A stretch of 64,000 bases of DNA from Lysobacter sp. ISL-50 (GTDB taxonomy: Bacteria; Pseudomonadota; Gammaproteobacteria; Xanthomonadales; Xanthomonadaceae): assembly GCF_018612875.1 (NCBI RefSeq), contig NZ_JAGGRI010000007.1:1-64000 (forward strand). The letters run 5' to 3'. Shown here piece by piece: positions 25,744-35,519 of this stretch. The stretch's first letter is position 1. Each line of letters begins with the position of its first letter. The notes under the pieces were generated by a model. The model saw nothing but the letters and a program-made list of their open reading frames with translations. It searched no databases and had not been told where the DNA came from. A program made the translations under genes and the position numbers.

Positions 25744-26862
25744 ATGGAACCTGCCCTGAAACAGCGATTGATCGGTGCGATGGTGCTGATCGCACTGGCG
25801 GTCATCTTCCTGCCCATGCTGATCAAGGGCCCCGCGCCGCAGAGTGGCGCGTCCGATGTTCCGCTGACCCTGCCCGACCAGCCGCAAGCCGGCGATATCG
25901 AAACCCGCGAACTGCCCCTGGTCACCCCCGGCGACGCGCCGCAGGGCGGCATGGTCGGCATGGAGCATCCGGCCCCGGCCGATGCCGGCGCGCCGCCGGC
26001 CGGCGACGGCCAGACGCTGCCGACGGTCGATACCGCGGCCGGACGTCAGGACACGATGATGCGTCCGTCCACCGCCGGCGGCGATTACGCGGTGAGTTTC
26101 GGCAGCTACGCCAGCTCCAGCGACGCCGACCGGGTGATCGCCGCGCTGCAGGCCGCGCGACTGCCGGGGTATCAGGAAACCGCCGCGGGCGCCAACGGCC
26201 GCACCGTGTACCGGGTGCGGATCGGGCCGTTCGCGACCCAGGCCGACGCCGAAGCCGCGCGCCTGAGCTCGACCAAGGTCCGCAACGACATCGGCGCCAA
26301 GGTCGTGGTGCTCAACGCCGACGCGGCCGATCTGGCTTCGCCGGCGGCCACGCCCAGCAAGCCCGCGACCCCGCCAGCCAAGCCGGAACCCACCAAGCCC
26401 GCGCCGCCCGTGGCCCAGGCCAGCAAGCCGGAGCCGATCAAGCCCGAGCCGACCAAGCCCACGCCCGTCAAGCCCGAACCGGCCAAACCCGCGCCGCCCG
26501 TCGCCCAGGCCCCCAAGCCCGCCGCGACCAAGCCGGTCAAGATCGAACCGCTGCCGGCCGAAACGCCCAAGCCGGCGCCGGTCGCGGCCAAACCGGCCGA
26601 GCCGGCCAAGCCCGCCGCCGCCGGCACCGGCTTCGCCGTCCAGCTCGGCGCGTTCGGCAACGTGGATGAGGCGAACAAATTACGCGACCGCGCGCGCGCG
26701 GCCGGTTTCAGCGCATTCGTCGAACAGGTCCGCACCGACAAGGGCACGCTCAACCGCGTGCGCATCGGTCCGGTGGTCAATCGTGCCGATGCCGACAAGC
26801 TCAAGGCCCAGGTCGCGGGCAAGCTCGGGATCGGCGACGCCCTGGTCAAACCGCATCCGTGA
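25744..26862 (+). CDS. dedD: DedD-like cell-division protein with two SPOR domains
   Basis: A 372-residue inner-membrane protein. A short cytoplasmic N-terminus leads to one transmembrane helix (IGAMVLIALAVIFLPMLI, about 10-27), as in DedD. A first SPOR domain covers about 113-190 (DYAVSFGSYASSSDADRVIAAL), then a Lys-Pro-rich repeat linker (about 195-290), then a second SPOR domain to the end (GFAVQLGAFGNVDEANKLRDR). SPOR domains bind denuded septal peptidoglycan. E. coli DedD has only one, so the duplication and long KPEPTKP linker are notable. Position between folC and cvpA supports the name. Confidence 0.88.
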   Translation: MEPALKQRLIGAMVLIALAVIFLPMLIKGPAPQSGASDVPLTLPDQPQAGDIETRELPLVTPGDAPQGGMVGMEHPAPADAGAPPAGDGQTLPTVDTAAGRQDTMMRPSTAGGDYAVSFGSYASSSDADRVIAALQAARLPGYQETAAGANGRTVYRVRIGPFATQADAEAARLSSTKVRNDIGAKVVVLNADAADLASPAATPSKPATPPAKPEPTKPAPPVAQASKPEPIKPEPTKPTPVKPEPAKPAPPVAQAPKPAATKPVKIEPLPAETPKPAPVAAKPAEPAKPAAAGTGFAVQLGAFGNVDEANKLRDRARAAGFSAFVEQVRTDKGTLNRVRIGPVVNRADADKLKAQVAGKLGIGDALVKPHP

Positions 26863-26930
26863 GCGCGGACGGCGGGTGCAGGCGGGGCTGCCAGTGAGCG
26901 GCGGCCGGACACACTAGGGAGCGGGGTGCT

Positions 26931-27788
26931 ATGACGGCTGTGGATTGGGGATTGCTGATTATCGTCGGCCTGTCGGCGCTGCTGGGCATGGCCCGCGGTC
27001 TGATCGGCGTGGCGGTGTCGCTGGCGGCGTGGTTGCTGGCCGGCGTGGGCGCATTCCTGTTCGGCGGCGACGTCGGCCGCAGCCTGACCGACGGCCACCT
27101 GGGCTGGGGCGCCTACCTGGGCGGCTACGCGTTGAGCTTCGCGGTGATCTGGGTCGGCGTCGGCCTGATCGGCATGGTGATCCGGCGGGTCGCGCATTCC
27201 TACGGCCTGTCGGAGATGGACCGGCTGATGGGCCTGGGCCTCGGCGCGGTGCGCGGGGTGATCTTCGCCTGCATGGCGATGGTGTTCGCGGCCATGACCA
27301 CGCTGCCGCGCGAACGCGCCTGGCGCGACTCGGGCCTGGCCGCGGTGCTGATGCCCGGCGCCCAGCTGATGCGCAGCGCCTTGCCCGACGCGATGGCGCG
27401 CAAGGTCGATCTGGAAGGCCGCGGCACCTCGCTGCAGGCCACGGTCCAGGCTCAGGCGCAGGATCTGGAAAAGAATCTGAAGAGCAAAGTCCCGGGCGGA
27501 GCGCTGCCGGGTGGTTTCACCGACGCCATGGCCGGCAGTCTGGGCGGCATGGGCCGCGGCAACGCGCACGGCAACGCCCAGGGCGATCCGCGCGAACCGA
27601 TGGGCGTATTGCCCGAACCGGTCGATGAGCAGCAATCGGGCGACCTGTCCGGCCTGACCGGGCTGCTGCCCGGCGCGATGCGCGATTTGCTGCCCAAAAC
27701 CGGGCAGAACCGCGCCGAAGGCAACCAGATCGAGGGCGATCCGGCCCAGGCCGACGACAAGCGGCGCGACGACAAGCAGGTGCATTGA
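26931..27788 (+). CDS. cvpA: CvpA family membrane protein with long C-terminal tail
   Basis: A 285-residue inner-membrane protein. The first about 165 residues form the CvpA domain with four or five hydrophobic helices (VDWGLLIIVGLSALLGMARG at the start). The remaining about 120 residues are hydrophilic, Gly/Asn/Gln-rich and probably disordered, well beyond the usual CvpA length near 160-200. CvpA was named for colicin V production and in E. coli precedes purF, as here. Function remains unclear. A ribosome site GGGAG lies before the ATG. Confidence 0.87.
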   Translation: MTAVDWGLLIIVGLSALLGMARGLIGVAVSLAAWLLAGVGAFLFGGDVGRSLTDGHLGWGAYLGGYALSFAVIWVGVGLIGMVIRRVAHSYGLSEMDRLMGLGLGAVRGVIFACMAMVFAAMTTLPRERAWRDSGLAAVLMPGAQLMRSALPDAMARKVDLEGRGTSLQATVQAQAQDLEKNLKSKVPGGALPGGFTDAMAGSLGGMGRGNAHGNAQGDPREPMGVLPEPVDEQQSGDLSGLTGLLPGAMRDLLPKTGQNRAEGNQIEGDPAQADDKRRDDKQVH

Positions 27789-28000
27789 TCCGATCCAGCC
27801 ATCGCCGCCGCCGCAACGCTACATCGCGCGCGGCGCCATCGAAATCCGGTTTCGCGCCCCGATACCGTCCGCTCACGACGGCGGCGCTACGTTCTCAAAC
27901 GGCCCGCTGTCACCGCGGCCACTGCATTCCCGGTCCGCAGCGGCGATAATTCGCCGCCGCGGCCACGCGGCACTTTCGACACTCAGGCAGGACCAGCGCT

Positions 28001-29470
28001 ATGTGCGGCATTCTCGGTATCGTCGGCAACACGGATGTCGCCGCTCAGCTCTACGACGGACTCACGGTGCTGCAGCATCGCGGCCAGGATGCGGCCGGCA
28101 TCGCCACCGCCGACGGCGCGCGCCTGCGCGTGCACAAGGGCAACGGCCTGGTCAGCGACGTGTTCGACGAAAAGGCCATGCGCCTGCTCGAAGGCCGGGT
28201 CGGCATCGGCCACTGCCGCTACCCGACCGCGGGCAGCGAGGGCTCCGACGAGGCGCAGCCGTTCTACGTCAACTCGCCCTACGGCATCGCCCTGGCCCAC
28301 AACGGCAACCTGATCAACACCGACACCTTGCGCCGCGAAGTGTTCGAACAGGATCGCCGCAACGTCAACACCGAGTCCGACTCGGAAGTGCTGCTCAACG
28401 TGTTCGCGCACGAGCTCGACCGCCAGCGCGTTCTGACCGCCGAGGCCGCGTTCGGCGCGATCGAAGGCGTCAATCGCCGCTGCATCGGCGGCTACGCGGT
28501 GGTCGCCACCGTGCTCGGCCTGGGCCTGATCGCGTTCCGCGACCCGCACGGCATCCGCCCGCTGGTGCTGGGCAAGCGCAACACCGGCGGCCAGGACGAG
28601 TACGCGGTCGCGTCCGAATCGGTGGCGCTGGACCTGCTCGGTTTCGAACGCCTGCGCGACGTGCGCCCGGGCGAGGGCATCGTGATCAACGCGCGCGGCG
28701 AGCTGTTCTCGCGCCAGTGCGCGCAACCGCGCCAGCACGCGCCGTGCATCTTCGAATACGTGTATTTCGCCCGTCCCGACTCGATGATGGACGACGTCTC
28801 CGTGCACAAGGCGCGCATGCGCATGGGCCAGACGCTCGGCGAGAAGATCCTGCGCCTGCGTCCGCAGCACGACATCGACGTGGTCATCCCGATTCCCGAC
28901 ACCTCGCGCGACTCGGCCCTGGAAATCGCCAACACCCTGGGCGTGAAGTACCGCGAAGGCTTCATCAAGAACCGCTACGTCGGCCGCACCTTCATCATGC
29001 CCGGGCAGGGCGAGCGGGCCAAGTCGGTGCGGCGCAAGCTCAATCCGATTCCGCTGGAATTCCGCAACCGCGTCGTGCTCCTGGTCGATGACTCGATCGT
29101 GCGCGGCACCACCTCGCGCCAGATCGTGCAGATGGCGCGCGACGCCGGCGCGCGCAAGGTGTACCTGGCCTCGGCCGCGCCGCCGGTGCGTTTCCCGAAC
29201 ATCTACGGCATCGACATGCCCTCCACCGACGAACTGGTCGCGCACGGCCGCACCGACGAGGAAGTGCAGACGCTGCTGGGTTGCGACTGGCTGATCTACC
29301 AGGACCTCGACGCGCTGGAACAGGCGGTGTCCGGTCCCAAGCACCGCATCGATCATTTCGATTCGTCGTGCTTCAACGGCGAATACGTCACCGGCGTGGA
29401 GTCGGGCTATTTCGAGCGCATCCAGCAACTGCGTTCGGACGAAGCCAAGAAGACCCGCCGCGCCTCGTAA
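28001..29470 (+). CDS. purF: Amidophosphoribosyltransferase
   Basis: A 489-residue enzyme catalysing the first committed step of purine synthesis, PRPP plus glutamine to phosphoribosylamine. The N-terminal Ntn glutaminase domain has its nucleophile Cys at position 2 (MCGILGIVG), exposed after Met removal. The C-terminal phosphoribosyltransferase domain carries the PRPP loop [17 protein letters not shown]. There is no propeptide, as in the E. coli type. It follows cvpA by 212 bp, so it may have its own promoter, and precedes a DUF455 gene by 16 bp. Confidence 0.97.
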   Translation: MCGILGIVGNTDVAAQLYDGLTVLQHRGQDAAGIATADGARLRVHKGNGLVSDVFDEKAMRLLEGRVGIGHCRYPTAGSEGSDEAQPFYVNSPYGIALAHNGNLINTDTLRREVFEQDRRNVNTESDSEVLLNVFAHELDRQRVLTAEAAFGAIEGVNRRCIGGYAVVATVLGLGLIAFRDPHGIRPLVLGKRNTGGQDEYAVASESVALDLLGFERLRDVRPGEGIVINARGELFSRQCAQPRQHAPCIFEYVYFARPDSMMDDVSVHKARMRMGQTLGEKILRLRPQHDIDVVIPIPDTSRDSALEIANTLGVKYREGFIKNRYVGRTFIMPGQGERAKSVRRKLNPIPLEFRNRVVLLVDDSIVRGTTSRQIVQMARDAGARKVYLASAAPPVRFPNIYGIDMPSTDELVAHGRTDEEVQTLLGCDWLIYQDLDALEQAVSGPKHRIDHFDSSCFNGEYVTGVESGYFERIQQLRSDEAKKTRRAS

Positions 29471-29486
29471 GCGCGGGCGCGCGGCC

Positions 29487-30302
29487 ATGTCGGATTCGAA
29501 TTCGCTGTTCGACGCCGCGCGCGCCTGTCTCGATGCCGCCACGCCGCAGGCCAAGGTCGAACTGACCTTCGCCTGCGCGCAGGCCTACGCGCGCGGCGAG
29601 CTGGGTATTCCCGACGACGCGCCGGCGCCCGAACCCATCCGCATGCCCGGCCGCCCCGCGCGGCCGGCGCTGGTGCATCCGCGCGAGTTGCCCAAGCGCG
29701 GCTTCGGCACCGCCGAGGGCCGCGCCGCGTTCGTGCACGCGATCGCGCACATCGAATTCAACGCCATCGACCTGGGCTGGGACGCGGTCTATCGCTTCCG
29801 CGGCCTGCCGGCGCAGTTCTACGCCGACTGGGTCGGCGTCGCCAACGACGAAGCCCGCCACTTCAGCCTGTTGCGCGAGCGCCTGCGCGAACTGGGTTTC
29901 GACTACGGCGATTTCGATGCCCACAACGGGTTGTGGGAAATGGCCGAGAAGACCGCGCACGACGGCCTGGCGCGCATGGCCCTGGTGCCGCGCGTGCTGG
30001 AAGCGCGCGGGCTGGACGTGACGCCGGGGATGATCGTGAAACTGCGTTCGCTCGGCGACAGCGCCACGGTCGCGATCCTGGAAACGATCCTGCGCGAGGA
30101 AGTCGCTCACGTCGCCGCCGGTTCGCGTTGGTATCGCTGGTATTGCGAGCGCGCCGGCATCGACCCGGTGCCGCGTTTCCGCGAACTGTTGGCCGAATAT
30201 GCGCGCGCGGTGTTGTACGGGCCGTTCAACTTCGAAGCGCGCAGCGCGGCGGGGTTCGACGATGAGGAACTGCGGATGCTTGAGGCGTTCGTGGCGCGCT
30301 GA
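29487..30302 (+). CDS. DUF455 family ferritin-like protein
   Basis: A 271-residue protein of the DUF455 family with a ferritin-like helical fold. Likely metal-ligand motifs are AHIEFNAIDLGWD, NDEARHF and REEVAHVAAGSRW, the spaced Glu/His pattern of di-iron carboxylate proteins. Relatives in some bacteria are rhamnan-synthesis-annotated or tRNA-hydroxylase-like; the function here is not known. It lies 16 bp after purF, with purF's stop overlapping its ribosome-site region, so it is probably cotranscribed. The downstream gap carries family-B repeats. Confidence 0.82.
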   Translation: MSDSNSLFDAARACLDAATPQAKVELTFACAQAYARGELGIPDDAPAPEPIRMPGRPARPALVHPRELPKRGFGTAEGRAAFVHAIAHIEFNAIDLGWDAVYRFRGLPAQFYADWVGVANDEARHFSLLRERLRELGFDYGDFDAHNGLWEMAEKTAHDGLARMALVPRVLEARGLDVTPGMIVKLRSLGDSATVAILETILREEVAHVAAGSRWYRWYCERAGIDPVPRFRELLAEYARAVLYGPFNFEARSAAGFDDEELRMLEAFVAR

Positions 30303-30660
30303 AGGCGTGGCGGCGGAGGCAATCCCCCACGCGGTGGTTTCCCGGCTGTCTTGAGCTTGCGCAACGCGCCGCCCCCTTTTTCAAAGGGGGCGACATGACG
30401 CTGTGTTCCTGCAGATCGAACGCCGCCAGATCCCACCCCACAGCCTTTGCTGCTCCCCCCTTTGAAAAAGGGGGGCAGGGGGGATTTGCTCTTTCAGCCC
30501 CGCAAACCCCACCTCCCAGTCGATCAACTGACGCCGATCTGAAATACCCCTTTCACACGCCACCCACAGACTTCCGGGCTTCGCTCTCAAGCCGCCCAAG
30601 AGTGATTAAGCGCAGCGGATTCTGCATCGCACGCGGCGGCCACTCACCAATGGAAGTCCC
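30303..30660. repeat. Gap holding an inverted pair of family-B repeats
   Basis: Two family-B units in opposite orientation lie at 30371-30391 (GCCCCCTTTTTCAAAGGGGGC) and 30454-30486 (CCCCCCTTTGAAAAAGG plus CAGGGGGGATT). They bracket about 60 bases. No gene is supported in this gap. The region just before 30661 provides a weak ribosome site (TGGAAG) for the receptor gene. Confidence 0.75.
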
Positions 30661-32940
30661 ATGACGACGAAGACGACGCTCCTCGCCGCCTCGATTTTGC
30701 TGTGCCTGCATGCCGGAAACGGCCTCGCCGCAGAACTCGCGCCCAACACTCCCGACGCCAGCGCCGCCGATGCGGGCGCCGCCACCGGCACCGCCGACGC
30801 CGCGCGCGACGCCACCACGCTCGACGTGGTCTCGGTCGTCGGCACCGGCCAGACCCGCCAGGTGCAGGCGCTGGGCAAGGCCGATCTGCAGCGCGAAGCC
30901 GCCGGCACCAGCCCGCTGAAGGTCATGGCCAAGCTGCCCGGCGTGCACTTCCAAAGCTCCGATCCCTGGGGCAACTACGAGTGGTCCAGCAAGCTCAGCA
31001 TCCGCGGCTTCTCGCAGCAGCAACTCGGCTTCACCCTCGACGGCGTGCCGCTGGGCGACATGAGCTACGGCAACCACAACGGCCTGCACATCAGCCGCGC
31101 GATCACCGCCGAAAACCTGTCCGGCGCCGAACTCTCGCAAGGCAGCGGCGCCATCGACACCGCGTCCTCGGGCAACCTCGGCGGCACGCTGCGCTTCTTC
31201 AGCGCCGATCCGTCGGCCGATTTCGGCGTGCGCCTGGCCCAGACCATCGGCAGCGATTCCACCAGCCGCAGCTACGTGCGCATGGACACCGGCGATCACA
31301 ACGGCTTCAGCGCCTACCTGAGCGGCGTGTTCCACACCACCGACAAGTGGAAGGGCGAAGGCCCGCAGCGCAATACCCAGTTCAACGGCAAGTTCATCTA
31401 CGCCGGCGACGATTTCAAGATCACCGGCTACGCCGACTCCTCGCGTCGCCGCGAAACCGACTACGCCGATCTGTCGCTGGAATCGGCCAAGCGCCTGGGC
31501 ATGGATTGGGACAACTACGCCAAGGACTGGCAGCGCGCCATCGACGCCGCCAACGGCATCTTCCGCGGCGGCGTGACCAGCCTGGACGATGCGTATTACA
31601 TCGCCCGCGGCGTGCGCGACGACGATCTGGCGTACCTGAGCGGCGAATGGAACGTCAATCCGGACCTGACCCTGGCGGCGACGATCTACTACCACAACAA
31701 CGAAGGCCAGGGCCATTGGGCGACGCCGTATTCGAAGTCGCCGACGGTTCCGATCCGCATGCGCACCACCGAGTACGACATCGAGCGCACCGGCTTCATG
31801 CCCAGCCTGAGCTGGCAGATCGGCAATCACCGCCTGCAGGCCGGCCTGTGGCTGGAGAAGAACGATCACGGCGTGCAACGCAACTTCTACGATCTCAGCG
31901 CGACCGAGCCGCCGGACGACATCTTCTTCTACCGCAATCCCAGCCAGCGCGTGTTCCGCCAGCGTTTCGACACCGACACGCGCATGTACTACGTGCTCGA
32001 CCACATGGAGTTCATCGACGGCCGCCTGGCCATCGACGCCGGCTTCAAGGGCCTGAAGGTCGAGACCGACGGCAAGACGCTGATCGGCGGCGCCAGCCGC
32101 GCCAGCGGCAAGCTGGTGTCGGAAGACAACTTCCTGCCGCAACTGGGCGCGCGCTGGCAGCTCAGCGAGCATGAGGAAATCTTCGGCTCCTACAGCGAAA
32201 ACCTGTCGGCGTTCCGCACCGGCGTCAACGGCCCGCATTCGACCTCGCAGGCGGCGTTCGACGCGGCGGTGAAGACGCTGGAACCGGAATCCTCCAAGAC
32301 CCTGGAAGCCGGCCTGCGCACCAGCCGCGACCAGATCGAGGCATCGGTCGCGGTGTATCGGGTCAACTTCGAGAACCGCCTGCTCGCGATCGCGCGCTGC
32401 GCCGGAATCGTGGGCTGCGCGTCCAGCTTCGCCAACGTCGGCGACGTGGAAAGCCGCGGCGCGGAAGTCACCGTGCTGTGGAAGCCGATCGCCGGCCTGA
32501 GCTGGTACAACTCGCTGGCCTTCAACGATTCGCAGTACGAGTCCGATTACCTGGACGGCACCACCCTGGTTCGTACCAAGGGCAAGCAGGTGGTGGATGC
32601 GCCCAAGCGCCTGTATGCGACCGAGATCCGCTGGGAGCAGGGCGGCCTGTCGCTGCAGCTGGGCGCCAAGTACACCGACAAGCGCTACCTGACCTACCTC
32701 AACGATTCCAAGGTGTCCGGTTTCTGGGTGGTGGACGCGTCGGCTTCCTACGAGTGGAAGGATGTGTCCTGGGCCGATTCGTTCAAGCTGCAGTTGAACA
32801 TGACGAATCTGTTCGACAAGGAATACTTCGGCAGCATCGGCACGAACGGTTTCGTCGCCTCCGATCCGCGCGGCTTGAACTACACCGTGCAGTCGGGCGC
32901 GCCGCGCCAGGCGTTCCTGACCGCGGAAGTGCGCTTCTGA
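30661..32940 (+). CDS. TonB-dependent outer-membrane receptor
   Basis: A 759-residue receptor importing a large ligand through the outer membrane with TonB energy. Signal peptide (1 to about 23), a short Ala/Asp-rich spacer, a TonB-box-like LDVVSVVGTG, the plug domain (about 70-180: GVHFQSSDPWGNYEWSSKLSIRGFSQQQLGFTLDGVPLG), then the 22-strand barrel ending in aromatic Phe (AEVRF). The plug and NLFDKEY motif resemble siderophore or iron-complex receptors, but the ligand cannot be told. There is no N-terminal signalling domain. It is an isolated gene; a perfect hairpin follows the stop. Confidence 0.9.
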   Translation: MTTKTTLLAASILLCLHAGNGLAAELAPNTPDASAADAGAATGTADAARDATTLDVVSVVGTGQTRQVQALGKADLQREAAGTSPLKVMAKLPGVHFQSSDPWGNYEWSSKLSIRGFSQQQLGFTLDGVPLGDMSYGNHNGLHISRAITAENLSGAELSQGSGAIDTASSGNLGGTLRFFSADPSADFGVRLAQTIGSDSTSRSYVRMDTGDHNGFSAYLSGVFHTTDKWKGEGPQRNTQFNGKFIYAGDDFKITGYADSSRRRETDYADLSLESAKRLGMDWDNYAKDWQRAIDAANGIFRGGVTSLDDAYYIARGVRDDDLAYLSGEWNVNPDLTLAATIYYHNNEGQGHWATPYSKSPTVPIRMRTTEYDIERTGFMPSLSWQIGNHRLQAGLWLEKNDHGVQRNFYDLSATEPPDDIFFYRNPSQRVFRQRFDTDTRMYYVLDHMEFIDGRLAIDAGFKGLKVETDGKTLIGGASRASGKLVSEDNFLPQLGARWQLSEHEEIFGSYSENLSAFRTGVNGPHSTSQAAFDAAVKTLEPESSKTLEAGLRTSRDQIEASVAVYRVNFENRLLAIARCAGIVGCASSFANVGDVESRGAEVTVLWKPIAGLSWYNSLAFNDSQYESDYLDGTTLVRTKGKQVVDAPKRLYATEIRWEQGGLSLQLGAKYTDKRYLTYLNDSKVSGFWVVDASASYEWKDVSWADSFKLQLNMTNLFDKEYFGSIGTNGFVASDPRGLNYTVQSGAPRQAFLTAEVRF

Positions 32941-32973
32941 GCCAGGCCGCGGGCACGCGCGCATGAGCGAACT

Positions 32974-33007
32974 CGCGAACGCCCGGGCCCGTGCCCGGGC
33001 GTTCGCG
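32974..33007. terminator. Perfect 15-bp hairpin after the receptor gene
   Basis: Arms at 32974-32988 and 32993-33007 (CGCGAACGCCCGGGC and its complement) pair without mismatch around the loop CCGT. It lies 34 bp past the receptor stop. There is no T-run at once, only GGGTTTT some bases later, so termination is likely but not canonical. Confidence 0.5.
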
Positions 33008-33097
33008 TATGCGGGTTTTGTGCCTTCGAACCCCCTCGTTCGGCAAGGCGCAAATCGCTAGCATGGACGCGGGGAAATTATCGGTGACGGGGCGACC

Positions 33098-34369
33098 ATG
33101 GGTCTGGGCTTCCAAGTCAGCAGCACGCCGTGGAAGCGGCGCATGTGGGCCAAGCCGAGTCTGCGCGCGCTGGAGCGCGAGCTGCGCCGCACCTACCTGG
33201 ACGCCTTGCCCGAAGGCGTGTTGCGCGAGCGCCTGAGCGTGTGGGAACGCGAGGGCGGGGTGACCGCGTCGTGGCATCCGGCCGAGGAAGGGCTGTCGAT
33301 CGATCTGCATCCCGACGGGCGGATGACCGCCTGGGCCAAGACCAACACGGTCGGGCCGGGCTATCACGCGTTCCTGGTCGAGCTGCTGGACCTCATCGCC
33401 GCGCAATGGGGCGTGCGCTGGAACTGGGATGAAGCCGCCGCCGCCGCCGAAGGCGACGAATGCGGTTACGCGCTCGCTCGCGACGCGAAGCATCTGCAGG
33501 CGCAGATGGCGGGTTGGCTGCATACCGTTGCCGGCGTGCTGTTCGAACATCGCGACGCCGAGAATCTGTTCCTGTGCATGCCGATCGGGCCGCTGCCGCG
33601 CCTGCCGGGTTTCGTCGGTTCGCCGATGGGAATCTGGAGCGAATCGCGTTTACGCCAGATCGCCGAAAACCGCGACGCCGCGGCCGCGGCCGCGCCGGAT
33701 TTCTTTCCCTGGTGGACGCCGGGTTTCGGCGCCGATTTCTGGAGCGGACTGGCGCGGGTGGGCGTGTGGTGCGACGTGGCCTGGGTCGGCCCGCGCGATC
33801 AGAACGAGCGCGACACGCTGCGCCGCGTGCTCGACTACGATCGCCGCGCGGCCGCGCTGGACCCGGCGCATGCGCTCGACGCCTCGCTGCGCGACGAACT
33901 GCATTGGCTGCTCGATCGCGGCGCCGAGATCGAACTGCCGCATCGCGAAGGCCCGGGCTACAAACGCCTGCCGACCCGCCATTCCCTTTACGGCGGGCCG
34001 TGGAGCGTGGAAGTGCCGGGGCATTTCATCGAGCATGTGCTCAACGACGGCAACAATCTGCAATACGTCGGCGACCGGCGCGCGGTCTATGTCAGTTCGC
34101 TGAGCATCACCTCGGCCGACGCGAGCCTGCCGCCGGCCGCCGAACTGCTGGAAACCGCCGGCCGCGGCGAACCGGCCGACCTGAGCTGGACCCAGGACAC
34201 GATCATCGCCAGCGCGCGCTGGGAAGACGATCCCGCCGATTCGGCGCGGCATCTGTACGCGGCCTTCGCCGTCGATGGGCAACTGTTGTTGCTGACCATC
34301 AGCAACGAGATCGGCGCGCCGCGCGATTGGGCCGAAGCGGTGGCGCGATCGGTGCGGCGGCCGGAATAG
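33098..34369 (+). CDS. Hypothetical protein, 423 residues
   Basis: A 423-residue protein that I do not recognise. There is no signal peptide or transmembrane segment; it looks cytosolic, rich in Trp and Ala. The N-terminal half (MGLGFQVSSTPWKRRMWAKPSLRALERELRRTYLDAL) has a helical start. A middle stretch has aromatic clusters (PDFFPWWTPGFGADFWSG), and the C-terminal half has LPTRHSLYGGPWSVEVPG. Frame integrity and codon pattern over 1.27 kb on this strand support a real gene. It lies between the receptor and lpxH with no obvious partner. Confidence 0.65.
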   Translation: MGLGFQVSSTPWKRRMWAKPSLRALERELRRTYLDALPEGVLRERLSVWEREGGVTASWHPAEEGLSIDLHPDGRMTAWAKTNTVGPGYHAFLVELLDLIAAQWGVRWNWDEAAAAAEGDECGYALARDAKHLQAQMAGWLHTVAGVLFEHRDAENLFLCMPIGPLPRLPGFVGSPMGIWSESRLRQIAENRDAAAAAAPDFFPWWTPGFGADFWSGLARVGVWCDVAWVGPRDQNERDTLRRVLDYDRRAAALDPAHALDASLRDELHWLLDRGAEIELPHREGPGYKRLPTRHSLYGGPWSVEVPGHFIEHVLNDGNNLQYVGDRRAVYVSSLSITSADASLPPAAELLETAGRGEPADLSWTQDTIIASARWEDDPADSARHLYAAFAVDGQLLLLTISNEIGAPRDWAEAVARSVRRPE

Positions 34370-34420
34370 CGCGGGGTGTCGGAAGGCCGCGCGCGGGCAG
34401 CGAGCGCGCGGCCGCCGGCC

Positions 34421-35155
34421 TCAACTCAGGTTCTGCAACTGCATCGCGTCGCGATCGACCCGCAACACCGAGCCTTGTTCGTACCAGTCGCCGAGCACGA
34501 TGCGCTTGCGCGCGCGGCCGCCGACCTCCAGCGTGTGCACCGCCGGGCGATGGGTGTGGCCGTGGACGATCGTGTCGATGCCGTAGCGGGCGAAGGTCTC
34601 CGCGACCGTGGCCGGCGCGACATCGGTGATGGTTTCCATGCGCCCCTGATCCTTGAGCCCGGCCTGATGCGCCTTGCTCGCCGCGCGTGCCTGCTGCGCG
34701 AAGGCCAGCCGCGCCGCCAGCGGCTGGGCGAGGAATTGCGCCTGCCACAGCGGATGCCGGGTCTGGGCGCGGAATTGCTGGTAGGCGACATCGTCCGTGC
34801 ACAGCAGATCGCCGTGGCCGATCAGCACCGGCTGGCCGTACAGCGAAATCACCGACGGATCGGCCAGCACGCGCATGCCGGCGCGCGCGGCGTAATCGGC
34901 GCCGAGCAGGAAATCGCGATTGCCGCGGATGAAGTACACCGGCACGCCGCTGTCGGCCAGCGCCTTGAGCTCGCGCGCGACGAAGGCGCCGGTCTCGGAC
35001 GGATCGTCGTCGCCGACCCAGGCCTCGAACAGATCGCCCAGGACGTAGAGCGCATCGGCGCCGCGCGCTTCATCGCGCACGAAACGGCCGAACAGCTCGG
35101 TGATCTGCGGGCGCTCGGCGTCGAGGTGGAGATCGGAGATGAAGAGGGTCGTCAT
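34421..35155 (-). CDS. lpxH: UDP-2,3-diacylglucosamine diphosphatase
   Basis: A 244-residue calcineurin-like phosphoesterase, peripheral at the inner membrane, that hydrolyses UDP-2,3-diacylglucosamine to lipid X plus UMP in lipid A synthesis. Metal-binding motifs in order: FISDLHL (Asp8, His10), LGDLFEAW (Asp41), RGNRD (Asn79), GHGD, and HGHTHRP near residue 195. Length is right for LpxH. Convergent with the hypothetical gene on one side; the other side is a repeat-rich gap before gltX. Confidence 0.94.
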   Translation of the reverse strand: MTTLFISDLHLDAERPQITELFGRFVRDEARGADALYVLGDLFEAWVGDDDPSETGAFVARELKALADSGVPVYFIRGNRDFLLGADYAARAGMRVLADPSVISLYGQPVLIGHGDLLCTDDVAYQQFRAQTRHPLWQAQFLAQPLAARLAFAQQARAASKAHQAGLKDQGRMETITDVAPATVAETFARYGIDTIVHGHTHRPAVHTLEVGGRARKRIVLGDWYEQGSVLRVDRDAMQLQNLS

Positions 35156-35253
35156 GGGGATAGTTTAGGACAATCGAATAGGCCGAATCCCACGGAACCG
35201 GCCGGGGCGAGCAAGCCCGCTGACAAAGGCTGCTAGGTGACGGGAGCGCTTGT

Positions 35254-35388
35254 TGAGCCCCTCTCCCGCTTGCGGGAGAGGGGTTGGGTGAGAGTGCGCG
35301 GCAAGTGGTGAGGTTTCGTGTAGGAGCATTCGCGCCTATGGCGCTCATCCCCTCACCCCAGCCCTCTCCCGCGAGCGGGAGAGGGAGC
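35254..35388. repeat. Large inverted repeat, family C (CTCTCCCGC type), copy 1
   Basis: Two short hairpins, CCCCTCTCCCGC-TT-GCGGGAGAGGGG (35258-35283) and CCCTCTCCCGC-GA-GCGGGAGAGGG (35362-35385), sit at the ends of a longer imperfect inverted repeat. Its inside includes GAGCATTCGCGCC and GGCGCTC. A second copy lies at 60110-60236. The rest of the gap between lpxH and gltX shows no gene. Confidence 0.82.
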
Positions 35389-35519
35389 GAAACGGTTGTT
35401 TTGGCTACTCATAGGACCCGGGTCGTTTCGCTCGCACACACCCCGCCTCGGCTCGTTTCCCGCCATCCCCACGGCCACTCCGCTAAAATGCCCGATTCCC
35501 CGATCCACCCGAGCCCCGC

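Noticed and set aside
23005-25968. 987-codon minus-strand frame across the TonB-C protein and folC
   Set aside because: Antisense to folC, which has all catalytic motifs; the minus frame lacks them.
30553-32964. 803-codon minus-strand frame opposite the TonB receptor
   Set aside because: Antisense shadow; the plus-strand receptor has signal peptide, plug and barrel features.
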